Below are positions 1 through 5,094 of a DNA stretch of 6,064 nt, piece by piece. Positions within the stretch are counted from its first letter, which is position 1. The number at the start of each line of letters is the position of its first letter. Source of the DNA: an uncultured Coriobacteriaceae bacterium (lineage in GTDB: Bacteria; Actinomycetota; Coriobacteriia; Coriobacteriales; QAMH01); the NCBI GenBank assembly GCA_902796975.1, contig CADBRF010000221.1, positions 1 to 6,064 on the forward strand, read 5' to 3'. Position numbers and translations under genes: made by a program. The notes below the pieces were generated by a model, which did not search any database, was not told where the DNA came from, and saw only the letters and a program-made list of their open reading frames with translations.

Positions 1-608
1 AGTTCGTTCGAAAGAGCACTACGATCGACGCCCAGATAGTCTGCGAGCTGCTGGCGGTTGAAGGGGATGTCGAATTCGTTGCTTCCATTTGTCGTAGCTT
101 GAGTGGACAAATAGGCGACAAGCTTGCCACGGATGGATTTGGGCGCGACGTTGAAGATTCGCTGGGAAAGCTGCAAGTTCTTGCGGGCGAAGATGGTGAG
201 CAGGTTCTCCGCAATCCGCGCGTGGTGGGCGCAGGCGTGCGGGCAGGTGGTGAGGATGCGCTGCACATTGCAGAAGAGCACCGAACAGTCAGTCTCCGCG
301 ATAACATTCACCATGAGAGGCTGATGGGGTACTGCCGCATAGGTTTCGGCGAAGACAGTGCCAGGCCCACATTGGTTCAAAAGGCTCACGTTGCCCCAGA
401 TATCCACGTTCTCCATGCGCACCTTGCCCGACAGGACGAGGCCGAGGGAAGAGATCTCCTGACCCATCATGTAAATGTATTCATCCTTCTTGTAGCTCGC
501 GAAATGCGCTCCCAGGCACCCGAGCATGGAACCGATTTCCTCCGGCGTCGTGTTTGAAAACAGGTTCGTGCTCGCGAGATACTCGGTATCTACCTGTGGC
601 TTCGCCAT
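1..608 (-). CDS. Crp/Fnr-family transcriptional regulator, HcpR-like candidate (C-terminus cut by window start)
   Basis: The minus frame from ATG at 608 stays open to the window edge: 202 complete codons plus a partial Leu codon. The layout is that of a Crp/Fnr regulator. A cyclic-nucleotide-binding-like beta barrel spans about residues 15-115, a long dimerisation helix about 125-150, and a winged helix-turn-helix begins near 155, with QQLADYLGVDRSALSNEL at 186-203 as the HTH. Against CRP, R196 aligns with the DNA-contacting R180, whereas CRP E181 and R185 are replaced by S197 and N201, so a half-site other than TGTGA is expected. There is no N-terminal cysteine cluster (first Cys is C31), so it is not a classical oxygen-sensing FNR. 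AAGGGAG five bases before the ATG supports the start. It diverges from the ferredoxin-hcp operon across a perfect palindrome, the usual arrangement for HcpR-type nitrosative-stress regulators. The family is secure; the HcpR-like role is inferred from position. The last 20-30 residues are off the window. Confidence 0.9.
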   Translation of the reverse strand, partial: MAKPQVDTEYLASTNLFSNTTPEEIGSMLGCLGAHFASYKKDEYIYMMGQEISSLGLVLSGKVRMENVDIWGNVSLLNQCGPGTVFAETYAAVPHQPLMVNVIAETDCSVLFCNVQRILTTCPHACAHHARIAENLLTIFARKNLQLSQRIFNVAPKSIRGKLVAYLSTQATTNGSNEFDIPFNRQQLADYLGVDRSALSNE

Positions 609-642
609 GGCGGCTCCCTTCGAACAGCCATTTCTGTAAGAA

Positions 643-670
643 ATTGTAAAAAAACTTCTTTTGTTGTGAA
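643..670 (-). promoter_or_regulatory. Predicted promoter of the Crp/Fnr regulator gene
   Basis: Read on the minus strand, TTCACA (670-665, 5/6 to the -35 consensus) is followed by a 16-nt spacer and TACAAT (648-643, 5/6 to the -10 consensus). This places the transcript start near 636, about 28 nt before the ATG. The -35 hexamer lies inside the palindrome at 662-677, so a protein bound there should block this promoter, which suggests negative autoregulation. Prediction from sequence only. Confidence 0.6.
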
Positions 671-677
671 CACAACA
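662..677. promoter_or_regulatory. Perfect 16-bp palindrome, probable Crp/Fnr-type operator
   Basis: TGTTGTG-AA-CACAACA is a perfect inverted repeat. Read as TGTTG-N6-CAACA it has the half-site geometry of Crp/Fnr dimers, as in CRP TGTGA-N6-TCACA. It sits in the only intergenic space between a Crp/Fnr regulator gene and the divergent ferredoxin-hcp operon. Its centre (669.5) is 41.5 bp before the predicted ferredoxin transcript start at about 711, and it overlaps the -35 box of the regulator's promoter. Most likely the regulator's own binding site; binding is not shown by sequence alone. Confidence 0.7.
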
Positions 678-704
678 TACAGGATACCAGCACCTCCTTA
701 GGAT
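676..704 (+). promoter_or_regulatory. Predicted activator-dependent promoter of the ferredoxin-hcp operon
   Basis: A -10-like TAGGAT (699-704, 4/6) is preceded at 17 nt by a poor -35, CATACA (676-681, 3/6), which overlaps the end of the palindrome. A weak -35 with a regulator site centred near -41.5 is the classical class II arrangement for Crp/Fnr activators. The predicted transcript start near 711 gives a leader of about 44 nt to the ATG at 755. Confidence 0.45.
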
Positions 705-737
705 TTCTCTTGTCAGTTACGAAACAAGAGGCGATTC

Positions 738-744
738 GGAAGGG
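738..744 (+). promoter_or_regulatory. Ribosome binding site that selects the ATG at 755
   Basis: GGAAGGG lies 10 nt before ATG 755. The upstream in-frame TTG at 710 has only AGGA six bases ahead of it and falls at or before the predicted transcript start, so 755 is preferred. TTCGG (735-739) and CCGAA (749-753) can pair around this site, a small hairpin that could weaken ribosome access. Confidence 0.55.
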
Positions 745-754
745 ATTCCCGAAC

Positions 755-1471
755 ATGCTGAGAACCGTCATCGAAATCGACCAGTCCAAATGCAACGGAT
801 GCGGCATCTGCGCAATGGCCTGTCATGAAGGCGCCATCGAGATTGTCAACGGCAAGGCGAAGCTCATGCGCGACGACTTCTGCGACGGCTTTGGCGACTG
901 CCTGCCCACCTGCCCGACCGGTGCCATCACCTTCATCGAGCGTGAAGCCGAAGCTTATAACGAAGCCGCAGTCGCCGAGAACAAGAGAAAGAAGGCTCAG
1001 GAAATGCCAAGTCACTGCCCTGGCAGCATGTCCCGCACCATTTCGCACGAAGAATCTGCAGCACCCGAAGCAGAACCCGTAGTTGCAGCCCAGCCCGCAG
1101 CTGCTGCGAGCGAGCTCAGGAACTGGCCTGTTCAGATCAAACTCGCCCCGACGCAGGCTCCCTACTTCCAGGGCGCCAACCTGCTCATCGCCGCCGATTG
1201 CTGCGCTTACAGCTACGGCAACTTCCATCATGATTTCATCCGCAACAAAATTGCCCTCATCGGCTGCCCCAAGCTGGACAACACGAACTACGCCGAAAAG
1301 CTCACCGCAATCATCCGCGACAACGACATCAAGTCCGTGACCATCACCCGCATGGAGGTTCCCTGTTGCGGCGGTCTCGAGCGCATGGCAATCGAGGCGC
1401 TCAAAGAGAGCGGGAAGTTCATTCCCTGGAGCGTTGTCACGTTCTCGCTCGATGGAAAGATTCTGGATTAA
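755..1471 (+). CDS. Ferredoxin-like 4Fe-4S protein, probable electron-transfer partner of Hcp
   Basis: A protein of 238 residues from ATG 755 (253 if TTG 710 were used). The N-terminal 60 residues form a two-cluster ferredoxin domain. Motif 1 is C13-X2-C16-X2-C19-X3-C23; motif 2 is C43-X5-C49-X3-C53-P, with Phe46 where a further Cys normally lies. By 2[4Fe-4S] ferredoxin topology, cluster I would use C13, C16, C19 and C53, and the second site only C23, C43 and C49, so a 3Fe-4S or non-cysteine-ligated cluster is possible. An Ala/Pro/Glu-rich linker (about 98-120) leads to a C-terminal domain of about 115 residues with C149-C150, C171 (GCPKLD) and C204-C205 (EVPCCGG). No signal peptide or membrane segment is seen, so it is cytoplasmic. 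It lies 88 nt upstream of hcp with no terminator between them, so co-transcription and electron supply to Hcp (the role Hcr plays in enterobacteria) are likely. Similar proteins occur in anaerobes; the C-terminal function is unknown to me. Confidence 0.88.
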   Translation: MLRTVIEIDQSKCNGCGICAMACHEGAIEIVNGKAKLMRDDFCDGFGDCLPTCPTGAITFIEREAEAYNEAAVAENKRKKAQEMPSHCPGSMSRTISHEESAAPEAEPVVAAQPAAAASELRNWPVQIKLAPTQAPYFQGANLLIAADCCAYSYGNFHHDFIRNKIALIGCPKLDNTNYAEKLTAIIRDNDIKSVTITRMEVPCCGGLERMAIEALKESGKFIPWSVVTFSLDGKILD

Positions 1472-1502
1472 TCTCCGATTTCAACCTAGGAATTTAGAAT
1501 TT

Positions 1503-1531
1503 ACTTTGCAAGCCATCACGACTTGCGAAGT
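1503..1531 (+). other. Intercistronic hairpin between the ferredoxin gene and hcp
   Basis: ACTTTGCAAG (1503-1512) and CTTGCGAAGT (1522-1531) pair over 10 bp with one G-U, around a 9-nt loop. It is followed only by TTTAAAAC, so it is a poor terminator. A processing or partial attenuation site that sets the ferredoxin:Hcp ratio is more plausible. A lone -10-like TAGAAT lies just upstream at 1495-1500 without a convincing -35. Confidence 0.4.
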
Positions 1532-1544
1532 TTAAAACATGAAA

Positions 1545-1551
1545 GGGAAGG
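1545..1551 (+). promoter_or_regulatory. Ribosome binding site of hcp
   Basis: GGGAAGG ends 8 nt before ATG 1560. The in-frame ATG at 1539 lies upstream of this site and has no purine-rich sequence at a suitable distance, so translation should begin at 1560. Confidence 0.7.
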
Positions 1552-1559
1552 TAGAACCA

Positions 1560-3140
1560 ATGGACAAGAACATGTTTTGCTTCCAGTGCGAGCAGACCGC
1601 AGGTTGCACGGGTTGCACGGGCAAGGCAGGCGTTTGCGGCAAGACCGCAGAGACTGCTTTCGAGCAGGATGCGCTGACCGGCGCTCTCATCGCTCTCGCC
1701 CAGGCTTACGAGGGCAAGCAGCCTTCTGACGAGGTTCGCGCTCTCGTGGTGCGTTGCCTTTTCGCCACGGTGACCAACGTCGACTTCAGCCAGGCCGCGA
1801 TCGACGCTCTCGTTGACGAGGTCCACGCCGCCACCAAGGCAGCTTGCGACGGCGAGCCCATTGCCGACTACGACATGGCCCAGATCTGGGAGGCCAACGA
1901 GGACATCCGTTCTCTCAAGAGCCTTGTTCTCTTCGGCATCCGTGGCGTTTCTGCCTATGCCTACCATGCGCGCGTCCTTGGCTACACCGACGACATCGTT
2001 GACAACTTCTTCTTCGAGGCGCTCGCCAACCTCGCACCCGAAGGTTCTCTCGATTCGCTCCTTCCCCTCGTCCTCAAGGTCGGCGAAGTGAACCTCACCT
2101 GCATGGGCATGCTCGACAAGGCCAACACCGAGACCTTCGGCACCCCCGAGCCCACCACCGTCGACCTCTCCGTTGAAGCTGGCCCCTTCATCGTGGTTAC
2201 CGGCCATGACCTGAAGGATATCAAGATGCTCCTCGAGCAGACCGAGGGAACGGGCGTCAACGTCTACACCCATGGCGAGATGCTCCCCGCGCACGCATAT
2301 CCCGAGCTGAAGAAGTACCCGCAGCTCAAGGGCAACTTCGGCACCGCCTGGCAGAACCAGCGCACTGAGTTCGATGGCGTCCCCGCTGCTTTCCTCTTCA
2401 CCACCAACTGCCTCATGCCGCCGAAGGATTCCTACAAGGCAAACGTCTTCACCACCAACGAGGTTGAGTTCGACGGTTGCGAGCATATCGACGCCGCTGC
2501 CGATGGCTCCAAGGACTTCTCCGCTGTCATCGCCCGCGCCAAGGAGCTCGGCGGTTACGCTGAGAAGCAGGAGCGCACGGGCAACAATGGCGGCAAGCAG
2601 GTCATGACCGGCTTTGGCCATGACGCGGTGCTCGCCAACGCTGGCGCAATCGTTGAAGCTGTCAAGGCTGGCGCAATCAAGCACTTCTTCCTCATCGCCG
2701 GTTGCGACGGCGCACGCAAGGAGCGTAGCTACTTCACCGACCTCGTCAAGCAGACCCCCGAGGACACGATCATCCTCACCCTCGCCTGCGGCAAATACCG
2801 CTTCAACGACCTCGACCTGGGCACCCTGGGCGGTCTGCCCCGTCTGCTTGACATGGGCCAGTGCAACGACGCATACAGCGCCATCCAGGTTGCTGTCGCT
2901 CTTGCAGAGGCATTCGATTGCGGCGTGAACGACCTGCCTCTCAACATGGTTCTCTCCTGGTACGAGCAGAAGGCAGTCTGCATCCTGCTCACCCTGCTCC
3001 ACCTCGGCATCAAGAACATCAAGCTCGGGCCGACGCTGCCTGCATTCGTGAGCCCGAATGTCCTGAACGTCCTCGTGGAGAACTACAACATTGCTCCCAC
3101 CACGACTCCCGAGGCTGATCTCGCTGAGATGCTCGCCTAG
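1560..3140 (+). CDS. hcp: Hybrid cluster protein (Hcp), class I; NO / hydroxylamine reductase
   Basis: A protein of 526 residues from ATG 1560, close to the roughly 550 of class I Hcp. The N-terminal cluster motif is C7-X2-C10-X8-C19-X6-C26 (MFCFQCEQTAG, then GVCGK), with an extra Cys at 16. All hybrid [4Fe-2S-2O] cluster ligands can be placed: H216 (TGHDLKD), E240 (THGEML), C284 (TTNCLMPP), C382 (IAGCDGA, the persulfide position), C410 (LACGKY), C435 (GQCNDAYS) and E469 (WYEQKAV). Their spacing parallels Desulfovibrio Hcp with a constant offset, so the enzyme should be intact. Hcp reduces NO to N2O, reduces hydroxylamine to ammonia in vitro, and has been linked to protein S-nitrosylation in E. 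coli. It is cytoplasmic and oxygen-sensitive. Electrons probably come from the ferredoxin-like protein encoded just upstream; no Hcr reductase gene is present in this window. Expression is probably driven by the divergent Crp/Fnr regulator. No frameshift or missing segment is seen. Confidence 0.97.
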   Translation: MDKNMFCFQCEQTAGCTGCTGKAGVCGKTAETAFEQDALTGALIALAQAYEGKQPSDEVRALVVRCLFATVTNVDFSQAAIDALVDEVHAATKAACDGEPIADYDMAQIWEANEDIRSLKSLVLFGIRGVSAYAYHARVLGYTDDIVDNFFFEALANLAPEGSLDSLLPLVLKVGEVNLTCMGMLDKANTETFGTPEPTTVDLSVEAGPFIVVTGHDLKDIKMLLEQTEGTGVNVYTHGEMLPAHAYPELKKYPQLKGNFGTAWQNQRTEFDGVPAAFLFTTNCLMPPKDSYKANVFTTNEVEFDGCEHIDAAADGSKDFSAVIARAKELGGYAEKQERTGNNGGKQVMTGFGHDAVLANAGAIVEAVKAGAIKHFFLIAGCDGARKERSYFTDLVKQTPEDTIILTLACGKYRFNDLDLGTLGGLPRLLDMGQCNDAYSAIQVAVALAEAFDCGVNDLPLNMVLSWYEQKAVCILLTLLHLGIKNIKLGPTLPAFVSPNVLNVLVENYNIAPTTTPEADLAEMLA

Positions 3141-3174
3141 GTGACTCTCTCCCCTTTCTAGCCCGACAGACACG

Positions 3175-3208
3175 AAGCGGCTTGCAGGAAATCCTGCAAG
3201 CCGCTTTT
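3175..3208 (+). terminator. Rho-independent-like terminator of the ferredoxin-hcp operon
   Basis: AAGCGGCTTGCAGGA (3175-3189) and TCCTGCAAGCCGCTT (3192-3206) form a perfect 15-bp stem with a minimal loop, followed by TTTT (3205-3208). It begins 34 nt after the hcp stop. The T-run is short but the stem is very stable. On the minus strand no T-run follows it, so it acts mainly for hcp. Confidence 0.85.
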
Positions 3209-3274
3209 CCACATTGCGAAAAACTTTAATCCCCCGCCCACTGCAAGTTCTCACGGGGACACCCCATGTTGAAG

Positions 3275-3378
3275 AGGCCCGGGTCTCTACCCGGCGCTCA
3301 GACAGTCCTGCTTTGGTGGACGTGCCACTGGCACGTCCACGTCGTGCGGAAACTCGCGGCGGGCAGAGATCCGGGCCT
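3275..3378. other. Rod-shaped nested inverted repeat, candidate structured RNA or DNA element
   Basis: AGGCCCGGGTCTCT (3275-3288) pairs with AGAGATCCGGGCCT (3365-3378) over 14 bp with one G-U. After an A/C mismatch, CCCG (3290-3293) pairs with CGGG (3360-3363); after a G/G mismatch, CGC (3295-3297) pairs with GCG (3356-3358). An internal bubble follows (3298-3315 and 3341-3355). The apex is a perfect 11-bp hairpin, GTGGACGTGCC (3316-3326) with GGCACGTCCAC (3330-3340), loop ACT. Neither strand has a T-tract after it, so it is not an ordinary intrinsic terminator. It starts after the hcp terminator and ends 15 bp from the usp stop codon, so on the minus strand it would be the 3' end of the usp mRNA. 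I do not recognise it as tmRNA, RNase P RNA, SRP RNA or a known riboswitch. The closing stem-bubble-hairpin outline resembles 6S RNA loosely, but it is short for that. The structure is seen directly; its function is unknown. Confidence 0.6.
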
Positions 3379-3393
3379 ATGAGACAGTCGGTA

Positions 3394-3867
3394 CTATTTG
3401 ACGATCAGCACGGGAAGCTCGGTGGACCTGAGCACTGAGTAGCTCACGGAGCCAAGCGCTCCACGGATTGCACCAAGGCCTCTTCTGCCCATGACGATGC
3501 AATCGAAATCGTTCTCTTCGGCATATTCGTGAATAACTTCCTGTGGACGACCGCCGAGAACGGTAATGTGCACATCGATGTTGTCGGGAACACTTTCGAA
3601 GAACTCCTCGATTTGCTTCTCGACATGGTCACGATGTTCTGAGAAATACTTTTCGCGAACAGATTCCGCAGTCTCTTCGCTAATAGCCGGGACACCTGCC
3701 ATGCGCGCAGCGACTTGGAATGTGGAATTATCAAACTCGATTTCATCGGTAACATTGAGGACCGTCACGTCGGCTGGTTTATCCCTTCCGGCAACACCAA
3801 AGGCTGCCTGCAGGGCGTGCTGGGCATGCTCAGAGCCATCGTATGGAACAAGTATGTTGTAATACAT
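3394..3867 (-). CDS. Universal stress protein, UspA family, ATP-binding type
   Basis: A single-domain Usp of 157 residues, the usual family length. It begins MYYNILVPYDGSEHA, with Asp10 at the nucleotide-binding position. The C-terminal half carries the phosphate-binding loop GRRGLGAIRGALGS (127-140) and ends in the typical PVLIVK strand. The loop has eight residues between the second Gly and the final Gly-Ser instead of the canonical nine, a variant I believe is common in anaerobic Gram-positives. The start at 3867 is chosen because AGGTGG lies 8 nt upstream; an in-frame ATG at 3900 would add 11 residues that do not fit the family. Usp proteins are cytoplasmic dimers linked to survival under starvation, redox and other stress, with no single defined substrate. 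It is a single gene, convergent with hcp and divergent from the TetR regulator. Family assignment is firm; the physiological role is not defined. Confidence 0.95.
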   Translation of the reverse strand: MYYNILVPYDGSEHAQHALQAAFGVAGRDKPADVTVLNVTDEIEFDNSTFQVAARMAGVPAISEETAESVREKYFSEHRDHVEKQIEEFFESVPDNIDVHITVLGGRPQEVIHEYAEENDFDCIVMGRRGLGAIRGALGSVSYSVLRSTELPVLIVK

Positions 3868-3912
3868 ATCTATCCCCACCTTTACTAGAATCGAAATCAA
3901 AAGTGCTTCTAT

Positions 3913-3940
3913 ATTCTATCGCGGGGAGGCATTTTGTTCA
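3913..3940 (-). promoter_or_regulatory. Predicted promoter of usp
   Basis: On the minus strand TGAACA (3940-3935, 4/6 to -35) is followed by a 16-nt spacer and TAGAAT (3918-3913, 5/6 to -10). This puts the transcript start near 3906, about 39 nt before the usp ATG. Motif match only. Confidence 0.45.
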
Positions 3941-4039
3941 TCATGTGCTGTGGTTTTGCCCACCCGTTTGCATTTTCTCATCGAATAAATTCAGACAATA
4001 TTACGCATTTGTTAATTTTATAATCTTCACCGGTTTGTA

Positions 4040-4068
4040 TTGACACTTATCCGCTTCGTTATCAAAAT
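4040..4068 (+). promoter_or_regulatory. Predicted promoter of the TetR-family gene
   Basis: A perfect -35, TTGACA (4040-4045), is followed at 17 nt by CAAAAT (4063-4068, 4/6 to -10). The transcript start would be near 4075, leaving a leader of about 130 nt that contains the palindrome at 4115-4130. The exact TATAAT at 4019-4024 is an alternative -10. Confidence 0.5.
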
Positions 4069-4114
4069 AAACTCGGAATGGTTGCGTATTTTGTGCGTTT
4101 TCTCATGTTGCCGC

Positions 4115-4130
4115 TCTTGCCTAGGCATGA
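4115..4130. promoter_or_regulatory. Palindrome upstream of the TetR gene, candidate autoregulatory operator
   Basis: TCTTGCCTAGGCATGA contains the perfect 10-bp palindrome TGCCTAGGCA (4118-4127), and the symmetry extends by two more pairs after one mismatch. It lies between the predicted TetR promoter and the start codon, a normal place for a TetR-family self-operator. I see no second copy in front of usp or sstT. Confidence 0.4.
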
Positions 4131-4204
4131 CGTGCGGCGCAATCCTCCCCAACCGGTTTCAATCACGACGCTCACGCCAACGCCGCTAGAAGAAAGAGAG
4201 TGTC

Positions 4205-4774
4205 ATGAAAAAGTCAACGAAGACCTTATTGAGCGAATCCCTGACCAACCTTCTCAAGACCAAATCCCTCGACGATATCACCGTGAGCGAGGTGGTGAGC
4301 GGTAGCGGCGTAAGCCGCATGACCTTTTATTACCATTTCAAGAATCTCAATGAGCTTGTGGATTGGAGCTTTTCCAAGCGTCTGGGAGAATCTTTCTCCG
4401 TTCTCACCGAGACAGACAGCTGGCAGGACGGTATCGAAGAAATCTTCAAGTTCTTCCTTGACCGCCGCGACATCATGCTGAACATTTTTCACTCATCGAA
4501 CGGCATTCATTTCGATGTCTATCTGGAGAATGCAATCGAACCCGTCATCCTTCAGGATATGGAAAAGCGAGACCCTTACAAGAACCTGCCCAGCGACAAT
4601 CTCAATTTCATCGTCCGCTTCGCCACCCACGCTATCATCGGCTTCCTGCTCGACTGGATTCGAGAGGGCATGAAACGCCGTCCAGACGAGGTGATTAAGC
4701 AGCTCGCCAATATCTTCTCAGTGACAACCCGCTATCTGGCTGATGAAATTTCGACGGGCTCTCTCGAGAAGTGA
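4205..4774 (+). CDS. TetR/AcrR-family transcriptional regulator with a DhaS-like ligand domain
   Basis: A protein of 189 residues, a normal TetR length. The N-terminal DNA-binding domain covers about residues 1-52, with the HTH and following helix in ITVSEVVSGSGVSRMTFYYH (25-44); the T-F-Y-Y-H-F signature is typical. The remainder (about 55-185) is an all-helical ligand-binding and dimerisation domain. Its FATHAIIGFLLDWIREG stretch (139-155) resembles the TetR C-terminal type seen in DhaS-like regulators of Gram-positive bacteria. The effector cannot be read from the sequence. AGAAAGAGAG just before ATG 4205 serves as the ribosome binding site. It is divergent from usp and followed, 332 nt later, by sstT on the same strand; it may regulate itself through the palindrome at 4115-4130 and possibly a neighbour. 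Family assignment is firm; the target and the DhaS-like subtype are tentative. Confidence 0.92.
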   Translation: MKKSTKTLLSESLTNLLKTKSLDDITVSEVVSGSGVSRMTFYYHFKNLNELVDWSFSKRLGESFSVLTETDSWQDGIEEIFKFFLDRRDIMLNIFHSSNGIHFDVYLENAIEPVILQDMEKRDPYKNLPSDNLNFIVRFATHAIIGFLLDWIREGMKRRPDEVIKQLANIFSVTTRYLADEISTGSLEK

Positions 4775-4805
4775 CGCAGCATCTCAGCTCAAAGCACGCA
4801 TATAG

Positions 4806-4843
4806 CAACGGAGGCGAATGCCAAATGGTATCTGTCTCCGTTG
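4806..4843 (+). other. Long hairpin downstream of the TetR gene
   Basis: CAACGGAG (4806-4813) pairs with CTCCGTTG (4836-4843). Pairing continues inward through G-U, C-G and G-U, one mismatch, then AATGCC-like pairing (4818-4822 with 4827-4831) to the loop AAAT. It starts 31 nt after the TetR stop but has no T-run, so it would be at best a Rho-assisted terminator or an RNA-stabilising 3' structure. Confidence 0.5.
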
Positions 4844-4850
4844 TCAACGG
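4838..4850. promoter_or_regulatory. CCGTTGTCAACGG palindrome, possible operator
   Basis: A perfect 13-bp inverted repeat (CCGTTG-T-CAACGG) overlaps the 3' arm of the 4806-4843 hairpin, so the CAACGG half occurs on both sides of one CCGTTG. It could be a repressor site upstream of sstT or a competing RNA pairing. No protein can be assigned to it from sequence. Confidence 0.3.
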
Positions 4851-4994
4851 TCCTTTCGCAGCAGACCATCCACGAGAAAACGAGCTTATAGCCGTAGAGC
4901 AGCAGCAGCTCATGGAGTAGTTTTAATCCAATTGTACATGGCATCAAAACGGGGCACGCGGGGATTCGTGTCTCGTTATTCGCCGCGCAATACG

Positions 4995-5045
4995 CAGTTG
5001 GAATGTGGCGAGCCGCAGCCTGCCGGATTCAATCCGCCAAACTGC
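4995..5045 (+). repeat. Two-part inverted repeat in the sstT leader
   Basis: The outer arms GCAGTTGG (4995-5002) and CCAAACTGC (5037-5045) pair with one bulged base. Inside lies the perfect 13-bp repeat CGGATT-C-AATCCG (5024-5036). A separate stem, TGAGC (5055-5059) with GCTCA (5070-5074), follows closer to the start codon. A folded 5' leader or protein-binding sites are both possible. Confidence 0.4.
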
Positions 5046-5085
5046 TACCCGCCCTGAGCACAAGCCGGCGCTCAATGATGCCCGT

Positions 5086-5094
5086 GGAGAGGAG
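5086..5094 (+). promoter_or_regulatory. Ribosome binding site of sstT
   Basis: GGAGAGGAG ends 12 nt before ATG 5107, slightly far but strong. No other in-frame start codon lies between it and 5107, and the ATGs at 5075 and 5078 are out of frame. Confidence 0.55.

Larger units (their letters stand above)
3868..4204. other. AT-rich divergent intergenic region between usp and the TetR gene
   Basis: This 337-nt gap is visibly richer in A and T than the flanking genes. It holds promoter-like motifs for both genes and a palindrome at 4115-4130. An exact TATAAT occurs at 4019-4024 but without a well-spaced -35. No small gene with a convincing start and coding character was found on either strand. 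Confidence 0.6.

Noticed and set aside
710..754. TTG start at 710 for the ferredoxin-like gene (15 extra residues)
   Set aside because: The extension lies before the conserved MLRTVIEID start, TTG coincides with the predicted transcript start, and ATG 755 has a better ribosome binding site. It cannot be fully excluded.
481..807. A 108-codon minus-strand frame with a perfect Shine-Dalgarno sequence AAGGAGGTG (699-691) before an internal ATG
   Set aside because: It overlaps the Crp/Fnr gene in another frame, the spacing to the ATG is too long (about 14 nt), and the predicted regulator promoter starts downstream of this site. The plus-strand reading CACCTCCTT equals the 16S anti-Shine-Dalgarno tail, but it falls before the predicted operon transcript start, so coincidence is the simpler view.
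713..1231. A 172-codon open frame on the minus strand
   Set aside because: Antisense to the ferredoxin-like gene, whose Cys motifs establish the plus strand as coding.
1494..3254. A 586-codon open frame on the minus strand
   Set aside because: It is exactly antisense to hcp, whose every catalytic motif is intact. Its length comes from the strong G/C third-position bias of hcp, and the translated product is low-complexity Gly/Glu/Val/Leu without recognisable domains.
3214..3438. A 74-codon plus-strand frame between hcp and usp
   Set aside because: It runs through the nested inverted repeat and into the antisense of usp, and it has no ribosome binding site.
4029..4159. ACCGGTTT repeated at 4029-4036 and 4152-4159
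   Set aside because: An 8-nt direct repeat 123 bp apart is within chance expectation and has no clear relation to the promoters.
4818..5057. A 79-codon plus-strand frame in the gap before sstT
   Set aside because: The ATG lies inside a stable hairpin, only 3 nt after GGAGG. The Arg/Ser/Ala-rich product has no coding character and runs through several inverted repeats.
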